Shown here: piece after piece, positions 53,976 to 62,588 of the stretch
Layout: the number at the start of each line of letters is the position of its first letter
Numbering within the stretch: the stretch's first letter is position 1
The notes under the pieces: model-generated
Databases searched by the model: none
What the model was told of the DNA's origin: nothing
The model's input: only the letters and a program-made list of their open reading frames with translations
Position numbers and translations under genes: made by a program
Assembly (NCBI GenBank): GCA_944363615.1
Contig: CALVUQ010000005.1
Coordinates: 1 to 64,000, forward strand
Origin: an uncultured Clostridia bacterium
GTDB taxonomy: Bacteria; Bacillota; Clostridia; Christensenellales; Pumilibacteraceae
Length of the DNA: 64,000 nucleotides
Direction: 5' to 3'

Positions 53976-55310
53976 TTAAAAAGGAAACTTGCGTTTCCCG
54001 CCCTTCATGTTGAAAGAGCCGTTCTTCATCCGTTTCATCAGTTCCTTTGTCTGATCGAACTGTTTAAGAAGCTGATTTACATCCTGAATAGTGGTCCCGC
54101 TTCCGTCGGCGATACGCTTTCTGCGGGAAGATTTAATGATTTCGGGCTTATCGCGTTCCTGCTTGGTCATGGAGTGAATTATGGCCTTGAATTTCTCCAT
54201 GCGTGCTTCGTCAATGTCCTTTTCGGACAATTTAAGATTGCCTAATCCCGGAATCATGCCGATAAGATCGCTCATATTGCCCATCTTTTTCAGACTTTCG
54301 AACTGGACAAGAAAATCGTCGAGAGTGAAACTCGCCTCGCGGAATTTCTTCTCCATTTTCTTCATTTCCTCTTCGGAAACGGCGGACTGAGCTTTTTCAA
54401 TCAAGGTAAGCACGTCGCCCATTCCCAGAATCCTCGACGCCATGCGGTCGGGATAAAAGGGCTCGAGATCGCCGGACTTTTCGCCGATACCGCAGAACTT
54501 TATCGGTTTTCCCGTGACGGCTTTTATGGATAACGCCGCACCGCCGCGAGTATCGCCGTCCAGCTTTGTCAGAATCACGCCCGTAATGTCAAGCTGCTCG
54601 TTAAACGTTGTGGCAACGGTTACGGCGTCCTGACCGGTCATTGCGTCGACGGTAAGCAGAATTTCAGTCGGCGAAGTCGCCTTTTTGATCTCCTTAAGCT
54701 CATCCATAAGCGCCTCGTCTATATGAAGGCGCCCTGCGGTATCGATAATAACCGTATCGTAACCTTTTGAATTTGCAACGTCTATGGCTTCTACGGCGGT
54801 TTTTGCGGGCTTTTGAGTGCCGCGCTCGTAAACCTCGGTATTTACGCTTTTGCCCACTATTTTAAGTTGGTTTATTGCTGCGGGCCGATAAATGTCGCAA
54901 CCTACAAGTAAGGGCTTTTTGCCTTGTTTGATAAGGTACTGGGAAAGCTTTCCGCACATTGTGGTTTTGCCCGCGCCCTGAAGACCGCAAAGCATAATTA
55001 CCGTTGGCGGTTTTGACGAAACCTCAAGCTTGGAATTCGTACTTCCCATAAGCTCAATAAGCTGGTCATTGACAAGTTTGACTACCTGCTGACCGGGAGT
55101 AAGACTTTTGAGAATCTGCTCCCCCACCGCTTTTTCGCTTACACGTGCAATAAAATCCTTAACCACGCCGAAGTTGACGTCCGCCTCCAATAAAGCGATA
55201 CGGATTTCACGCATTGCCTGCTTGATTTCCAGCTCGGTCAATTTTCCGCGCGATTTAAGTTTGCTGAAAATATGATTTAATTTTTCGCTGAGACCGCTGA
55301 ATAAAGCCAT
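53976..55310 (-). CDS. ffh: Signal recognition particle protein Ffh (SRP54)
   Basis: 444 residues. N domain helices, G domain (GLQGAGKTTMCGKL, DTAGRLHIDEAL, TKLDGDTRGGAAL) and a methionine-rich M domain (from about 300) with the RNA-binding helix-turn-helix SRRKRIADGSGTTIQDVNQLLKQF. It directs membrane and secreted proteins with FtsY. One base pair after ylxM. Confidence 0.98.
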   Translation of the reverse strand: MALFSGLSEKLNHIFSKLKSRGKLTELEIKQAMREIRIALLEADVNFGVVKDFIARVSEKAVGEQILKSLTPGQQVVKLVNDQLIELMGSTNSKLEVSSKPPTVIMLCGLQGAGKTTMCGKLSQYLIKQGKKPLLVGCDIYRPAAINQLKIVGKSVNTEVYERGTQKPAKTAVEAIDVANSKGYDTVIIDTAGRLHIDEALMDELKEIKKATSPTEILLTVDAMTGQDAVTVATTFNEQLDITGVILTKLDGDTRGGAALSIKAVTGKPIKFCGIGEKSGDLEPFYPDRMASRILGMGDVLTLIEKAQSAVSEEEMKKMEKKFREASFTLDDFLVQFESLKKMGNMSDLIGMIPGLGNLKLSEKDIDEARMEKFKAIIHSMTKQERDKPEIIKSSRRKRIADGSGTTIQDVNQLLKQFDQTKELMKRMKNGSFNMKGGKRKFPF

Positions 55311-55312
55311 GT

Positions 55313-55642
55313 CTACCCCTCTAATTTTTGTTTAAGACGCTTAAGAATACTTAATGCGCCGTCGCAATCGCCTTTTTCCAAACTGAGTATAGCTTCAAGT
55401 ACGCTTTCTTCAAAAGTTCGGGTTTTCGCCGCAACTCCCAGCTTGTCCTCATAAAACTTAAGCTGTTCAACCGCTTTAACGATAACGTCGCGTACCGCTT
55501 GCCTCGATACGCCCGTATTTTCGGCAATCTCCGCAAGCGAAAGGTCATAGTCATAATAATTGCGAATAATCTCGCGTTGATGCGGCGTAAGCAAAACTCC
55601 GTAAACGTCGTTAAGCCCGCTTATACTTAAATCTTTTTTCAA
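55313..55642 (-). CDS. ylxM: YlxM-type helix-turn-helix protein
   Basis: 109 residues: LLTPHQREIIRNYYDYDLSLAEIAENTGVSRQAVRDVIVKAVEQL, a sigma-region-4-like HTH. It is always close to ffh and modulates SRP function in streptococci. Starts the ylxM-ffh-rpsP-khpA-rimM-trmD-rbgA-rnhB-yraN series. Confidence 0.95.
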   Translation of the reverse strand: MKKDLSISGLNDVYGVLLTPHQREIIRNYYDYDLSLAEIAENTGVSRQAVRDVIVKAVEQLKFYEDKLGVAAKTRTFEESVLEAILSLEKGDCDGALSILKRLKQKLEG

Positions 55643-55656
55643 CGCGCGCCCCTCTT

Positions 55657-55691
55657 AACAAAAAAGTGTAAAGCCTATAGACTTTACACTT
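55657..55691 (-). terminator. Terminator after ftsY
   Basis: AAGTGTAAAG (55664-55673) pairs with CTTTACACTT (55682-55691), minus strand continues TTTTTTG. It overlaps the predicted start of the ylxM transcript. Confidence 0.85.
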
Positions 55692-55693
55692 AG

Positions 55694-55722
55694 ATAATAC
55701 TACTTTTTAACGATGGTGTCAA
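55694..55722 (-). promoter_or_regulatory. ylxM-ffh operon promoter
   Basis: TTGACA (55722-55717), 17-base spacer, TATTAT (55699-55694), directly after the ftsY stop. Confidence 0.85.
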
Positions 55723-55728
55723 GCGTTT

Positions 55729-56628
55729 TTATTCAAAAATTGCGTTTACGAACGAAACGGAATCGAATTCTTCAAGGTCGTCAATCCCCTCGCCCACGCC
55801 TATATAGACAACGGGAACCTCCAGATCGCCGGCAACGGCAAGCACAACGCCGCCTTTTGCTGTTCCGTCAAGCTTTGTCAGAATTATTCCGTCGACATCC
55901 ACGGCTTCGTTGAAAATATCCACTTGCGACAAAGCATTCTGTCCGGTGGTCGCGTCCAGAACGATATAGTTAAGATACATGGCTTCGGGCATTTCACGCC
56001 TTATAATACGCGAAATCTTTCCCAGTTCGTCCATCAGGTTTTTTTTGTTGTGAAGTCTGCCGGCGGTATCCACCAGGATTACGTCGTCGCCCTTTGCCTT
56101 GGCGCTTGTCAGCGCGTCAAACACTACGGAGCCCGGATCCGCGCCTTCCGCCTGCTTGACGATTCTTACCCCGGCACGCTCCGCCCAAACGGAAAGCTGA
56201 TCGGCGGCAGCCGCGCGGAAAGTATCGGCGGCAACAAGCAAAACGCTTTTACCCTCTTTTTTGAACTTTTTGGCAAGCTTTCCCATGGCGGTAGTTTTGC
56301 CCACTCCGTTAACGCCCGACACCATGATGACAAGCGGATATTCATACTCGGGCGCGGGATTTTCGTCCAGGATATCAACCATTATGCGCTTAAGTTCTTC
56401 CTTTACGTCGGCGCGATCCCGCAACAGTTTTTCGTCAACGACGTCGCGAAGTTCGGTAAGAATACGTTCGGTGGTGGCAGCGCCCACGTCGGAAGAAAGC
56501 AAAATATATTCAAGTTCGTCGTAAAAGTCGTCGTCAAGCGCGCCGCCCGTAAACAGTTTGTTAAGTTTATAAGCGATGACGTCCTTGGTTTTTTTAAGCC
56601 CCGCTTTGATTTTTGCAAAAAGTCCCAT
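55729..56628 (-). CDS. ftsY: Signal recognition particle receptor FtsY
   Basis: 299 residues from the ATG at 56628, preceded by CGGAGAATTC. Short basic N-terminus (MGLFAKIKAGLKKTKD) instead of the long acidic one of E. coli. G domain motifs GVNGVGKTTAMGKLA, DTAGRLHNKKNLMDEL, TKLDGTAKGG. 23 bases after smc. Confidence 0.97.
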   Translation of the reverse strand: MGLFAKIKAGLKKTKDVIAYKLNKLFTGGALDDDFYDELEYILLSSDVGAATTERILTELRDVVDEKLLRDRADVKEELKRIMVDILDENPAPEYEYPLVIMVSGVNGVGKTTAMGKLAKKFKKEGKSVLLVAADTFRAAAADQLSVWAERAGVRIVKQAEGADPGSVVFDALTSAKAKGDDVILVDTAGRLHNKKNLMDELGKISRIIRREMPEAMYLNYIVLDATTGQNALSQVDIFNEAVDVDGIILTKLDGTAKGGVVLAVAGDLEVPVVYIGVGEGIDDLEEFDSVSFVNAIFE

Positions 56629-56651
56629 TTGAATTCTCCGAAAATTATGTA

Positions 56652-59600
56652 TCAAACAGCGGCGACCGCGTCTTCAAGTTTGACGGACACGATTTTGCTT
56701 ACGCCCTTTTCCTCCATGGTCACGCCGTAAAGACTGTCGGCAAGCTCCATGGTGGGTTTACGGTGCGTGATTACGATAAACTGCGTGTCCTCGCTGAAAC
56801 GGCGCAGATATTTGGCGAAACGGTTTGCGTTTGCGTCGTCCAAAGCCGCCTCGATTTCGTCCAGCAGACAGAACGGCATGGGCTTAAGCTTAAGTATGGC
56901 GAACAGAATCGCGATAGCGGTAAGCGCTTTTTCACCGCCAGACAAAAGCGAAATAGACTGAAGTTTCTTTTCGGGCGGCTGAGCCTTTATCTCTATACCC
57001 GCTTCAAGAGGATTTTCGCTGTCCAAAAGCTCGAGGTCCGCATTACCGCCGTTAAATAATTCCTTGAAAATCTTGATGAAGTTGGAGCGGATCTGCGCAA
57101 ACTGAGTACTGAACCGCGCCAGCATTTCATCGGAAAGATCCTTGATTATCTTCATAAGATCGCTTTCCGCTTTTTCCAGATCTTCTTTTTGCGCGTTAAG
57201 TTCGTTATACTCTTCGGAAACGGTTTTGCTCATCTCGATAGCGTCCACGTTGACGTTGCCCAGCGCGTTCATCGCGCGTTTCAGGCGTGCGGTTTCCTGA
57301 ATTCCTTTGGTTGCGTCGTAATTTTCTTCTTTAAAAGCCAGGCAGTCTTCGTATTCGAGATTATATTCCTCCCTGACGCGCTGTTCCATCTGCTCGATAT
57401 CCGTATCGACTTTGAGAAGCAGCATCTCCTCGCGGCTTTTGTTTTCGCGCAGAGTCTGAAGCTCGTTCATAAGGTCAAGTCTGGTCTTGTCCACCGATGC
57501 GACTTTTTCCTGCAATGACTCCTTATAAGAATCGAAATGCGCAAGTTTTTCCTTGATTTGAACTATTCTCTTTGCATCCGCGCTTTCGTCGCGCTGCTCG
57601 TCAGACTGGATTCCCTTTTCTATCGTGGAAATCTGCGATTTGTTTTCGTTGATTTCTTCGTTGTTGGTCTCTATTTCGGAGGCTACAGCGGCGATATCCG
57701 CCTGCATTCGCTGAATATCGTTTTCAAGAGTCTTTACCGCGCTTTCCAGTTCCGCCGCGGCAAGACGCGCGCTTGTCAGCTTTTCCTGCAATTCGTCGCG
57801 ACTGGTTTTAAGCTGATCGTACTTCTTTTGCCGGGTTTCGTCGTCCTGCTTTGCGTTTTGCTTTTTGCTGGTGATAAGTTCCTCAAGCTCACCCACGCTG
57901 TTGATATCCGCGTTAATCTTTTCTATGCGAAGCTTATCCGCGTTGCCTGAGGAAACAAGATCCGTCACTACGCGCTTGCGAGCATCGATGTCGGAAGCGA
58001 GTTTGTTTTTCGCCTCGGTTTTAGCCGCTATCTGAAGGTCTGCTTCGTGAATATTCTGCTGCGTCTGCTTAATTAAGGACTGTACCGCATCAAGCTCGGT
58101 TGCACACTTGTCTTTCTTGTCGTTAAGACGCGCTAACTCCGCCGTCAGATTTTTTACCGTTTCTTCAAGTTCCTTCAATTCACGGTCATGGCTGAAGATG
58201 TTGGCGATATCGTTTTTCTTGCTTCCGCCCGTAATGGCACCGAAAGGATTTATGATGTCGCCTTCCAGCGTAACTATTTTAAATCCGTAACCCGTGGATT
58301 TGGCCAGCGACACGGCGGTATCGAGATTGTTAACGATGACCGTATTTCCGAGAAGTCCTCTTATTATACCGTCGTATTTACGGTCGTATCTGACAAGATC
58401 CGACGCAACGCCGAAAACGCCTTCCGCTTTAAGCGCGCGGTCGAACCGAGAATCCAGATACCTGGGCCTAATGGAAGTCATGGGAAGAAAAGTAATTCTT
58501 CCGTACTTCATTTTTTTGAGGTATTCTATAATGAATTTTGCGGCGTCCTCGTCACGCGTGACTATATTTTGCATGGACTGCCCTAAAGCAGTTTCGATTG
58601 CCGTTTCAAACTTGGCGTCCATGCTTATAAGCTGAGCGACGATTCCTTCAATCCTGGAATTAAGCTGAGCGTTCTTTTTGGCGTCGTTCATCAGATTGCG
58701 TATGCTGAACGCGAATCCGTCGTACGCCTCGCGCATTTCGTGCAGAATTTTGCGTCTGGATTCCGCGGTATAAAATTTCTCGTTCAGTTTATCCAGCCTT
58801 GCCGTAGTTTCGTTTGCCTCTGCAAGCAATTCGTTATTTCGCTTGTATGCACTTTGAAGCTTTTCCCCAAGCTCGTTTTTAAGAGCGGCAACGGATTTAA
58901 GCCCCTCCGTCAGCTCCTTAAATTCGGTTTCATCGCGATTTAAAAGCTCGGTTTCGGAAGCAATGCGTTTATCGTTTTCTTCCACCGAAGACGAAAGCGC
59001 GTCGCGCTCGGCAAGCAATCTTGACATGTTTGCCTTGATGTCCGCAAGCCTGTCCATCGCTTCCATCAAAGCCTGTTTGCTGTTTTGGGCAGCATTTTCG
59101 TCGCGCGTAAGTTTTTCCACCGCCTCAAGATATCTCTGACGGTAGTTTTCCACTTCAGTACGCGCGTTATCAAGCAGATTTTCGCGCTCGGCCCGCTCCG
59201 TCTTAGCTTTTTCGACGGCTTTCAAGGTATCCGAATACCTATTGTCGAGTGCTTCGTTCGCCTCTTCGAGTCTGCGGTTACGGTCGAAAAGAGCGGATAA
59301 ACGCTCCTTAAGCACTTTCATGTCGCCCGCCTGCTTCTCCATTCCCACGGTAAGGGTAAGCAACTCCTCCCTAAGGGCGTTTATGTTTTTGTCGATGGAA
59401 TTAAGATCGTACATCGACTCGTTGTAGGAAGCGACAGCCGCCTCATACGACTTCTGCTTTAAGTCTATTTCTTCCGTAATGCCGTTAAGGCGACCGTTTA
59501 TGACTTCCTTTGCCTGCGATGCGGTATCGTATTGATGAATATAAGTATTGATTTCATGATGCTTAAGACTGTCGCGCATGTCCAGCCATTTGCGCGCCGT

Positions 59601-60233
59601 TTCCGCTTGTTTCATTAAAGGTTCAAGCTGACGCGACTTTTCTTCCAGTATGTCCGTAATACGCGTAAGATTATCGCGGGTGCGCATCAGCTTACGCTCC
59701 GAATCCACCTTCCTGGCTTTGAATTTGGATATGCCGGCAGCTTCCTCGAAAATCTGACGACGGTCCTCGGGCTTTGCAGAAAGAAGTTCGTCAATTCGGC
59801 CCTGTCCGATTATGGAGTAGCCTTCCCTGCCCATTCCGCCGTCGCGCAACAGGTCCACAATATCCTTAAGTCTGCAAGGGGTACGGTTAAGCGCGTATTC
59901 GCTGTCGCCGTTTCTGTACAGTTTGCGCGAAAGCACCACTTCTTCGTAATCCAGAGAAGGAAACAGTTTTTCACTGTTGTCGAAAACAAGCGCCACTTCG
60001 CAGTACGACATGGATTTGCGCTTTTCGGTACCGTTAAAAATGACGTCCTGCATGGAATTGCCGCGCAGAAGTTTTGCGGACTGCTCGCCAAGCACCCACC
60101 TTATACTGTCGGCAACGTTGCTTTTGCCGCAGCCGTTGGGGCCCACTATCGCCGTTACGCCGGAGCCGAATGGAATTTCGTACTTATCGGCAAACGATTT
60201 GAACCCGTATATCTCTATCCTCTTGAATTTCAA
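56652..60233 (-). CDS. smc: Chromosome segregation protein SMC
   Basis: 1193 residues, full length. Walker A GPNGCGKSN (about 32-40), two long coiled coils, hinge domain near 500-680 (GIVAQLISMDAKFETAIETALG, NPFGAITGG), ABC signature LLSGGEKALTAIAILFA (about 1096-1112) and Walker B FCLLDEIEAALDDAN (about 1121-1135). Condenses and aligns replicated chromosomes with ScpA and ScpB. First gene of smc-ftsY, 213 bases downstream of rnc with its own promoter. Confidence 0.98.
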   Translation of the reverse strand: MKFKRIEIYGFKSFADKYEIPFGSGVTAIVGPNGCGKSNVADSIRWVLGEQSAKLLRGNSMQDVIFNGTEKRKSMSYCEVALVFDNSEKLFPSLDYEEVVLSRKLYRNGDSEYALNRTPCRLKDIVDLLRDGGMGREGYSIIGQGRIDELLSAKPEDRRQIFEEAAGISKFKARKVDSERKLMRTRDNLTRITDILEEKSRQLEPLMKQAETARKWLDMRDSLKHHEINTYIHQYDTASQAKEVINGRLNGITEEIDLKQKSYEAAVASYNESMYDLNSIDKNINALREELLTLTVGMEKQAGDMKVLKERLSALFDRNRRLEEANEALDNRYSDTLKAVEKAKTERAERENLLDNARTEVENYRQRYLEAVEKLTRDENAAQNSKQALMEAMDRLADIKANMSRLLAERDALSSSVEENDKRIASETELLNRDETEFKELTEGLKSVAALKNELGEKLQSAYKRNNELLAEANETTARLDKLNEKFYTAESRRKILHEMREAYDGFAFSIRNLMNDAKKNAQLNSRIEGIVAQLISMDAKFETAIETALGQSMQNIVTRDEDAAKFIIEYLKKMKYGRITFLPMTSIRPRYLDSRFDRALKAEGVFGVASDLVRYDRKYDGIIRGLLGNTVIVNNLDTAVSLAKSTGYGFKIVTLEGDIINPFGAITGGSKKNDIANIFSHDRELKELEETVKNLTAELARLNDKKDKCATELDAVQSLIKQTQQNIHEADLQIAAKTEAKNKLASDIDARKRVVTDLVSSGNADKLRIEKINADINSVGELEELITSKKQNAKQDDETRQKKYDQLKTSRDELQEKLTSARLAAAELESAVKTLENDIQRMQADIAAVASEIETNNEEINENKSQISTIEKGIQSDEQRDESADAKRIVQIKEKLAHFDSYKESLQEKVASVDKTRLDLMNELQTLRENKSREEMLLLKVDTDIEQMEQRVREEYNLEYEDCLAFKEENYDATKGIQETARLKRAMNALGNVNVDAIEMSKTVSEEYNELNAQKEDLEKAESDLMKIIKDLSDEMLARFSTQFAQIRSNFIKIFKELFNGGNADLELLDSENPLEAGIEIKAQPPEKKLQSISLLSGGEKALTAIAILFAILKLKPMPFCLLDEIEAALDDANANRFAKYLRRFSEDTQFIVITHRKPTMELADSLYGVTMEEKGVSKIVSVKLEDAVAAV

Positions 60234-60405
60234 AGCCTTTCTGCCCTCTTTGCAAATATTTAATCAGTCAAAAATTAATATCGTAATAAAATCTTATTGC
60301 CGTGCCGCAACCGTAGTTAAAGCGACAAGGCTGATTTTCATCATTTGAATTAAGCCGTTCGTTGCAGGTTAAACAACATAAAAAATCCGATTACCCGCCA
60401 TGATT

Positions 60406-60435
60406 ATTATATCACAGCGGGCATTTGTTTGTAAA
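60406..60435 (-). promoter_or_regulatory. smc promoter
   Basis: TTTACA (60435-60430), 18-base spacer, TATAAT (60411-60406). Start near 60399 gives a 165-base leader. It lies 12 bases after the rnc stop. The rest of the gap shows nothing further. Confidence 0.75.
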
Positions 60436-60446
60436 GCGGTAATACC

Positions 60447-61115
60447 TTAACTTTTGATTTTGGAAAGCGCTTCCTTAGCCGCGTTCTGCTGCGCCTTTTT
60501 CTTGCTTGAACCTTCCCCGCGGCCGTAAACCACTCCGTCTATTTTTACGCAAACGCGAAAAACGGGACGGTTGCCCGCGGTTTCCTCGTCTTCATATTCG
60601 GGTTTAACGCCTTTACGGTATTTTTGAGTGTAAACCTGAAGCTCTGACTTATAATCGGAGGAATTAAGTCCGCTTGTGAGATTGCGTTTAAGAAATTCGC
60701 GCGGGGCGGAAAGCTGTCTGCCGCAATCGATATAAACGGCGGCAAGAAGCGATTCGAAAAGGTCGGATTTTACTTTAGGGGAATTGTTTATATCGTTGAC
60801 GGCGCCCTTGCCTATGCGCAAGTAACCGAATATGCCCATTTCGTCCACGGCTATGCAAAGCGGCTCCTTAGACACGATCTTGGAACGAATTTCGGTCATT
60901 TCACCCTCATCTTTCTGCAGTCTGAAATAAAGTTCCTCCGATACGAGGAAGTCGAGAATAGCGTCGCCCAAAAACTCCAGTCTGTCGTAGCTTGCCGCGC
61001 AATCGCGGTTTTCGTTCAAATAACTGGAATGTGTAAAAGCCGTTTCCAACAAACTCTTGTCCGCGAAAACGTAGCCTATTTTGCTTTCTATACTTTTAAC
61101 GTCTTTTTCAGTCAT
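60447..61115 (-). CDS. rnc: Ribonuclease III
   Basis: 222 residues. Signature YDRLEFLGDAILDFLVSEEL, second acidic site (DLFESLLAAVYIDCG), and a C-terminal double-stranded RNA-binding domain (SELQVYTQKY...GEGSSKKKAQQNAAKEAL). Processes rRNA precursors. Overlaps plsX by eight bases. Confidence 0.98.
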   Translation of the reverse strand: MTEKDVKSIESKIGYVFADKSLLETAFTHSSYLNENRDCAASYDRLEFLGDAILDFLVSEELYFRLQKDEGEMTEIRSKIVSKEPLCIAVDEMGIFGYLRIGKGAVNDINNSPKVKSDLFESLLAAVYIDCGRQLSAPREFLKRNLTSGLNSSDYKSELQVYTQKYRKGVKPEYEDEETAGNRPVFRVCVKIDGVVYGRGEGSSKKKAQQNAAKEALSKIKS

Positions 61116-62145
61116 GGACGTTTCCGCTTGCCTCGTTTTTGTCGCTCTCAGAAGGGACGATGGCGGATTTTATGCTGTCGACCAGTTTAAGAGCGTTAAG
61201 GTCAAGAACCTGTTTTACGCAGGCCGTTACCGATTTTGCGTTTGAAGAACCGTGCGATTTTATCAAAATTTTCTCCACACCCAAAAATGCCGCGCCGCCG
61301 AATGCGTGATAGTCCATTGCCGACTTTAAATTGCCCAGCGCTTTTTTCATAAGCAATGCGCCGATTTTAGCGGAAAAAGACCCCATTACCTCTTTTTTCA
61401 TGGTCTTCATCACCATGGACGCAGTACCTTCTATGGACTTAAGCAAAACGTTGCCGACGAAACCGTCGCAAACCAGTACGTCGTAATTGCCGCTTAACGC
61501 GTCGCGCGCTTCCATGTTGCCCACGAAATTCAACGGCAGCTGTTTAAGGCGGCTAAATACCTCATGAGTCAGTTCGTTACCTTTTTTATCTTCGGTTCCC
61601 ACGGATACAAGGGCAACTCTCGGATTTTCTACGCCGCAGGCTTTCATGTAATTATTACCCATAAGCGCAAACTGGACAAGATATTCAGGACGGCAATCCA
61701 CGTTGGCTCCGCAATCGATAATACACACCTTTCCGCCTTTCATGGTGGGAAGAAGCGGGCACAAAGCGGGTCTGAGCACCCCTTTTATCCTGCCGATCTT
61801 GAAAATTCCGCCCGCAAGCACCGCACCCGTGCTGCCCGCGGAAATCATTCCCACGACTTCCGGGTCGGATTTGGTAAGCTCAAGCGCGCGCACAAGCGAA
61901 GAGTTCTTTTTCGTCCTTATAGCTACGGTAGGCGACTCATTGTTGGAAACAAGTTCTTTCGCGTCCTCCGCTGCTATACGGCTTTTGTCGAAATCATACT
62001 TGTTTAGTTCTTTGCCGATCGCGTCGGCGTCACCCGTAAGAATCAACATAAAGTCGCTTTTTATGCTTAAAGAGTCTACTGCGCCCTTTACAATCTCCTC
62101 AAAGCCTTTATCCGCGCCCAACGTGTCGATAACGATTTTAATCAT
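61108..62145 (-). CDS. plsX: Phosphate acyltransferase PlsX
   Basis: 345 residues. IVIDTLGADKGFEEIVKG (consensus DAMGGD replaced by TLGADK), SAGSTGAVLAGG, LCPLLPTMKGGKVCIIDCGANVDC, GSFSAKIGALLMKKAL. Makes acyl-phosphate for membrane lipid synthesis. Between rpmF and rnc in the standard order; the acyl carrier protein gene often found here is absent. Note the altered N-terminal DAMGGD motif. Confidence 0.95.
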   Translation of the reverse strand: MIKIVIDTLGADKGFEEIVKGAVDSLSIKSDFMLILTGDADAIGKELNKYDFDKSRIAAEDAKELVSNNESPTVAIRTKKNSSLVRALELTKSDPEVVGMISAGSTGAVLAGGIFKIGRIKGVLRPALCPLLPTMKGGKVCIIDCGANVDCRPEYLVQFALMGNNYMKACGVENPRVALVSVGTEDKKGNELTHEVFSRLKQLPLNFVGNMEARDALSGNYDVLVCDGFVGNVLLKSIEGTASMVMKTMKKEVMGSFSAKIGALLMKKALGNLKSAMDYHAFGGAAFLGVEKILIKSHGSSNAKSVTACVKQVLDLNALKLVDSIKSAIVPSESDKNEASGNVHD

Positions 62146-62175
62146 GATGAAAAATCCTTTAAACGTATAAAATTA

Positions 62176-62196
62176 GCCCCGTATAACTTACGGGGC
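62176..62196 (-). terminator. Hairpin between rpmF and plsX
   Basis: GCCCCGTA (62176-62183) pairs with TACGGGGC (62189-62196), followed on the minus strand by TAATTTTA. A partial terminator or processing hairpin that would let rpmF be expressed above plsX. Confidence 0.6.
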
Positions 62197-62216
62197 CGAC
62201 CGATATGGAATCAACC

Positions 62217-62405
62217 TTATTCTTTATCCTGTTTAACTTCTATGCTTCTGGACTTGTCGTAATATCCGCAAGCTTTGCATGCCCTGTGGCTGAGTTTGGG
62301 TGCATGACACTGCGGACACTCACCGACGGCAGGAGCTTCGATTTTCCAATTAGCGTATCTTGAATTGCTAGCCTGCTTGGAAACTTTATGTTTCGGGACT
62401 GCCAT
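62217..62405 (-). CDS. rpmF: 50S ribosomal protein L32
   Basis: 62 residues from the ATG at 62405 with CAGGAGGTGC upstream. MAVPKHKVSKQ and zinc-ribbon cysteines CPQCHAPKLSHRACKACGYY: the zinc-binding (C+) form, so no need for a zinc-free version is implied. Confidence 0.98.
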   Translation of the reverse strand: MAVPKHKVSKQASNSRYANWKIEAPAVGECPQCHAPKLSHRACKACGYYDKSRSIEVKQDKE

Positions 62406-62457
62406 AATAAGCACCTCCTGTTTGTAAGAATGTTTGCTTTACTTAAATCGCTATACT

Positions 62458-62486
62458 ATTATAAGGTAAAAGGCTTATTTTGTCAA
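62458..62486 (-). promoter_or_regulatory. rpmF-plsX-rnc promoter
   Basis: TTGACA (62486-62481), 17-base spacer, TATAAT (62463-62458). Confidence 0.9.
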
Positions 62487-62588
62487 CGGAATTTAAGCCG
62501 AAATCAAAAAGATTTACCGTTTGAAAAGAATTTGCTGCGGGAATATTTAATATATTTCCGATAAAACGTCGAGGCGAATGAAAAAGAT

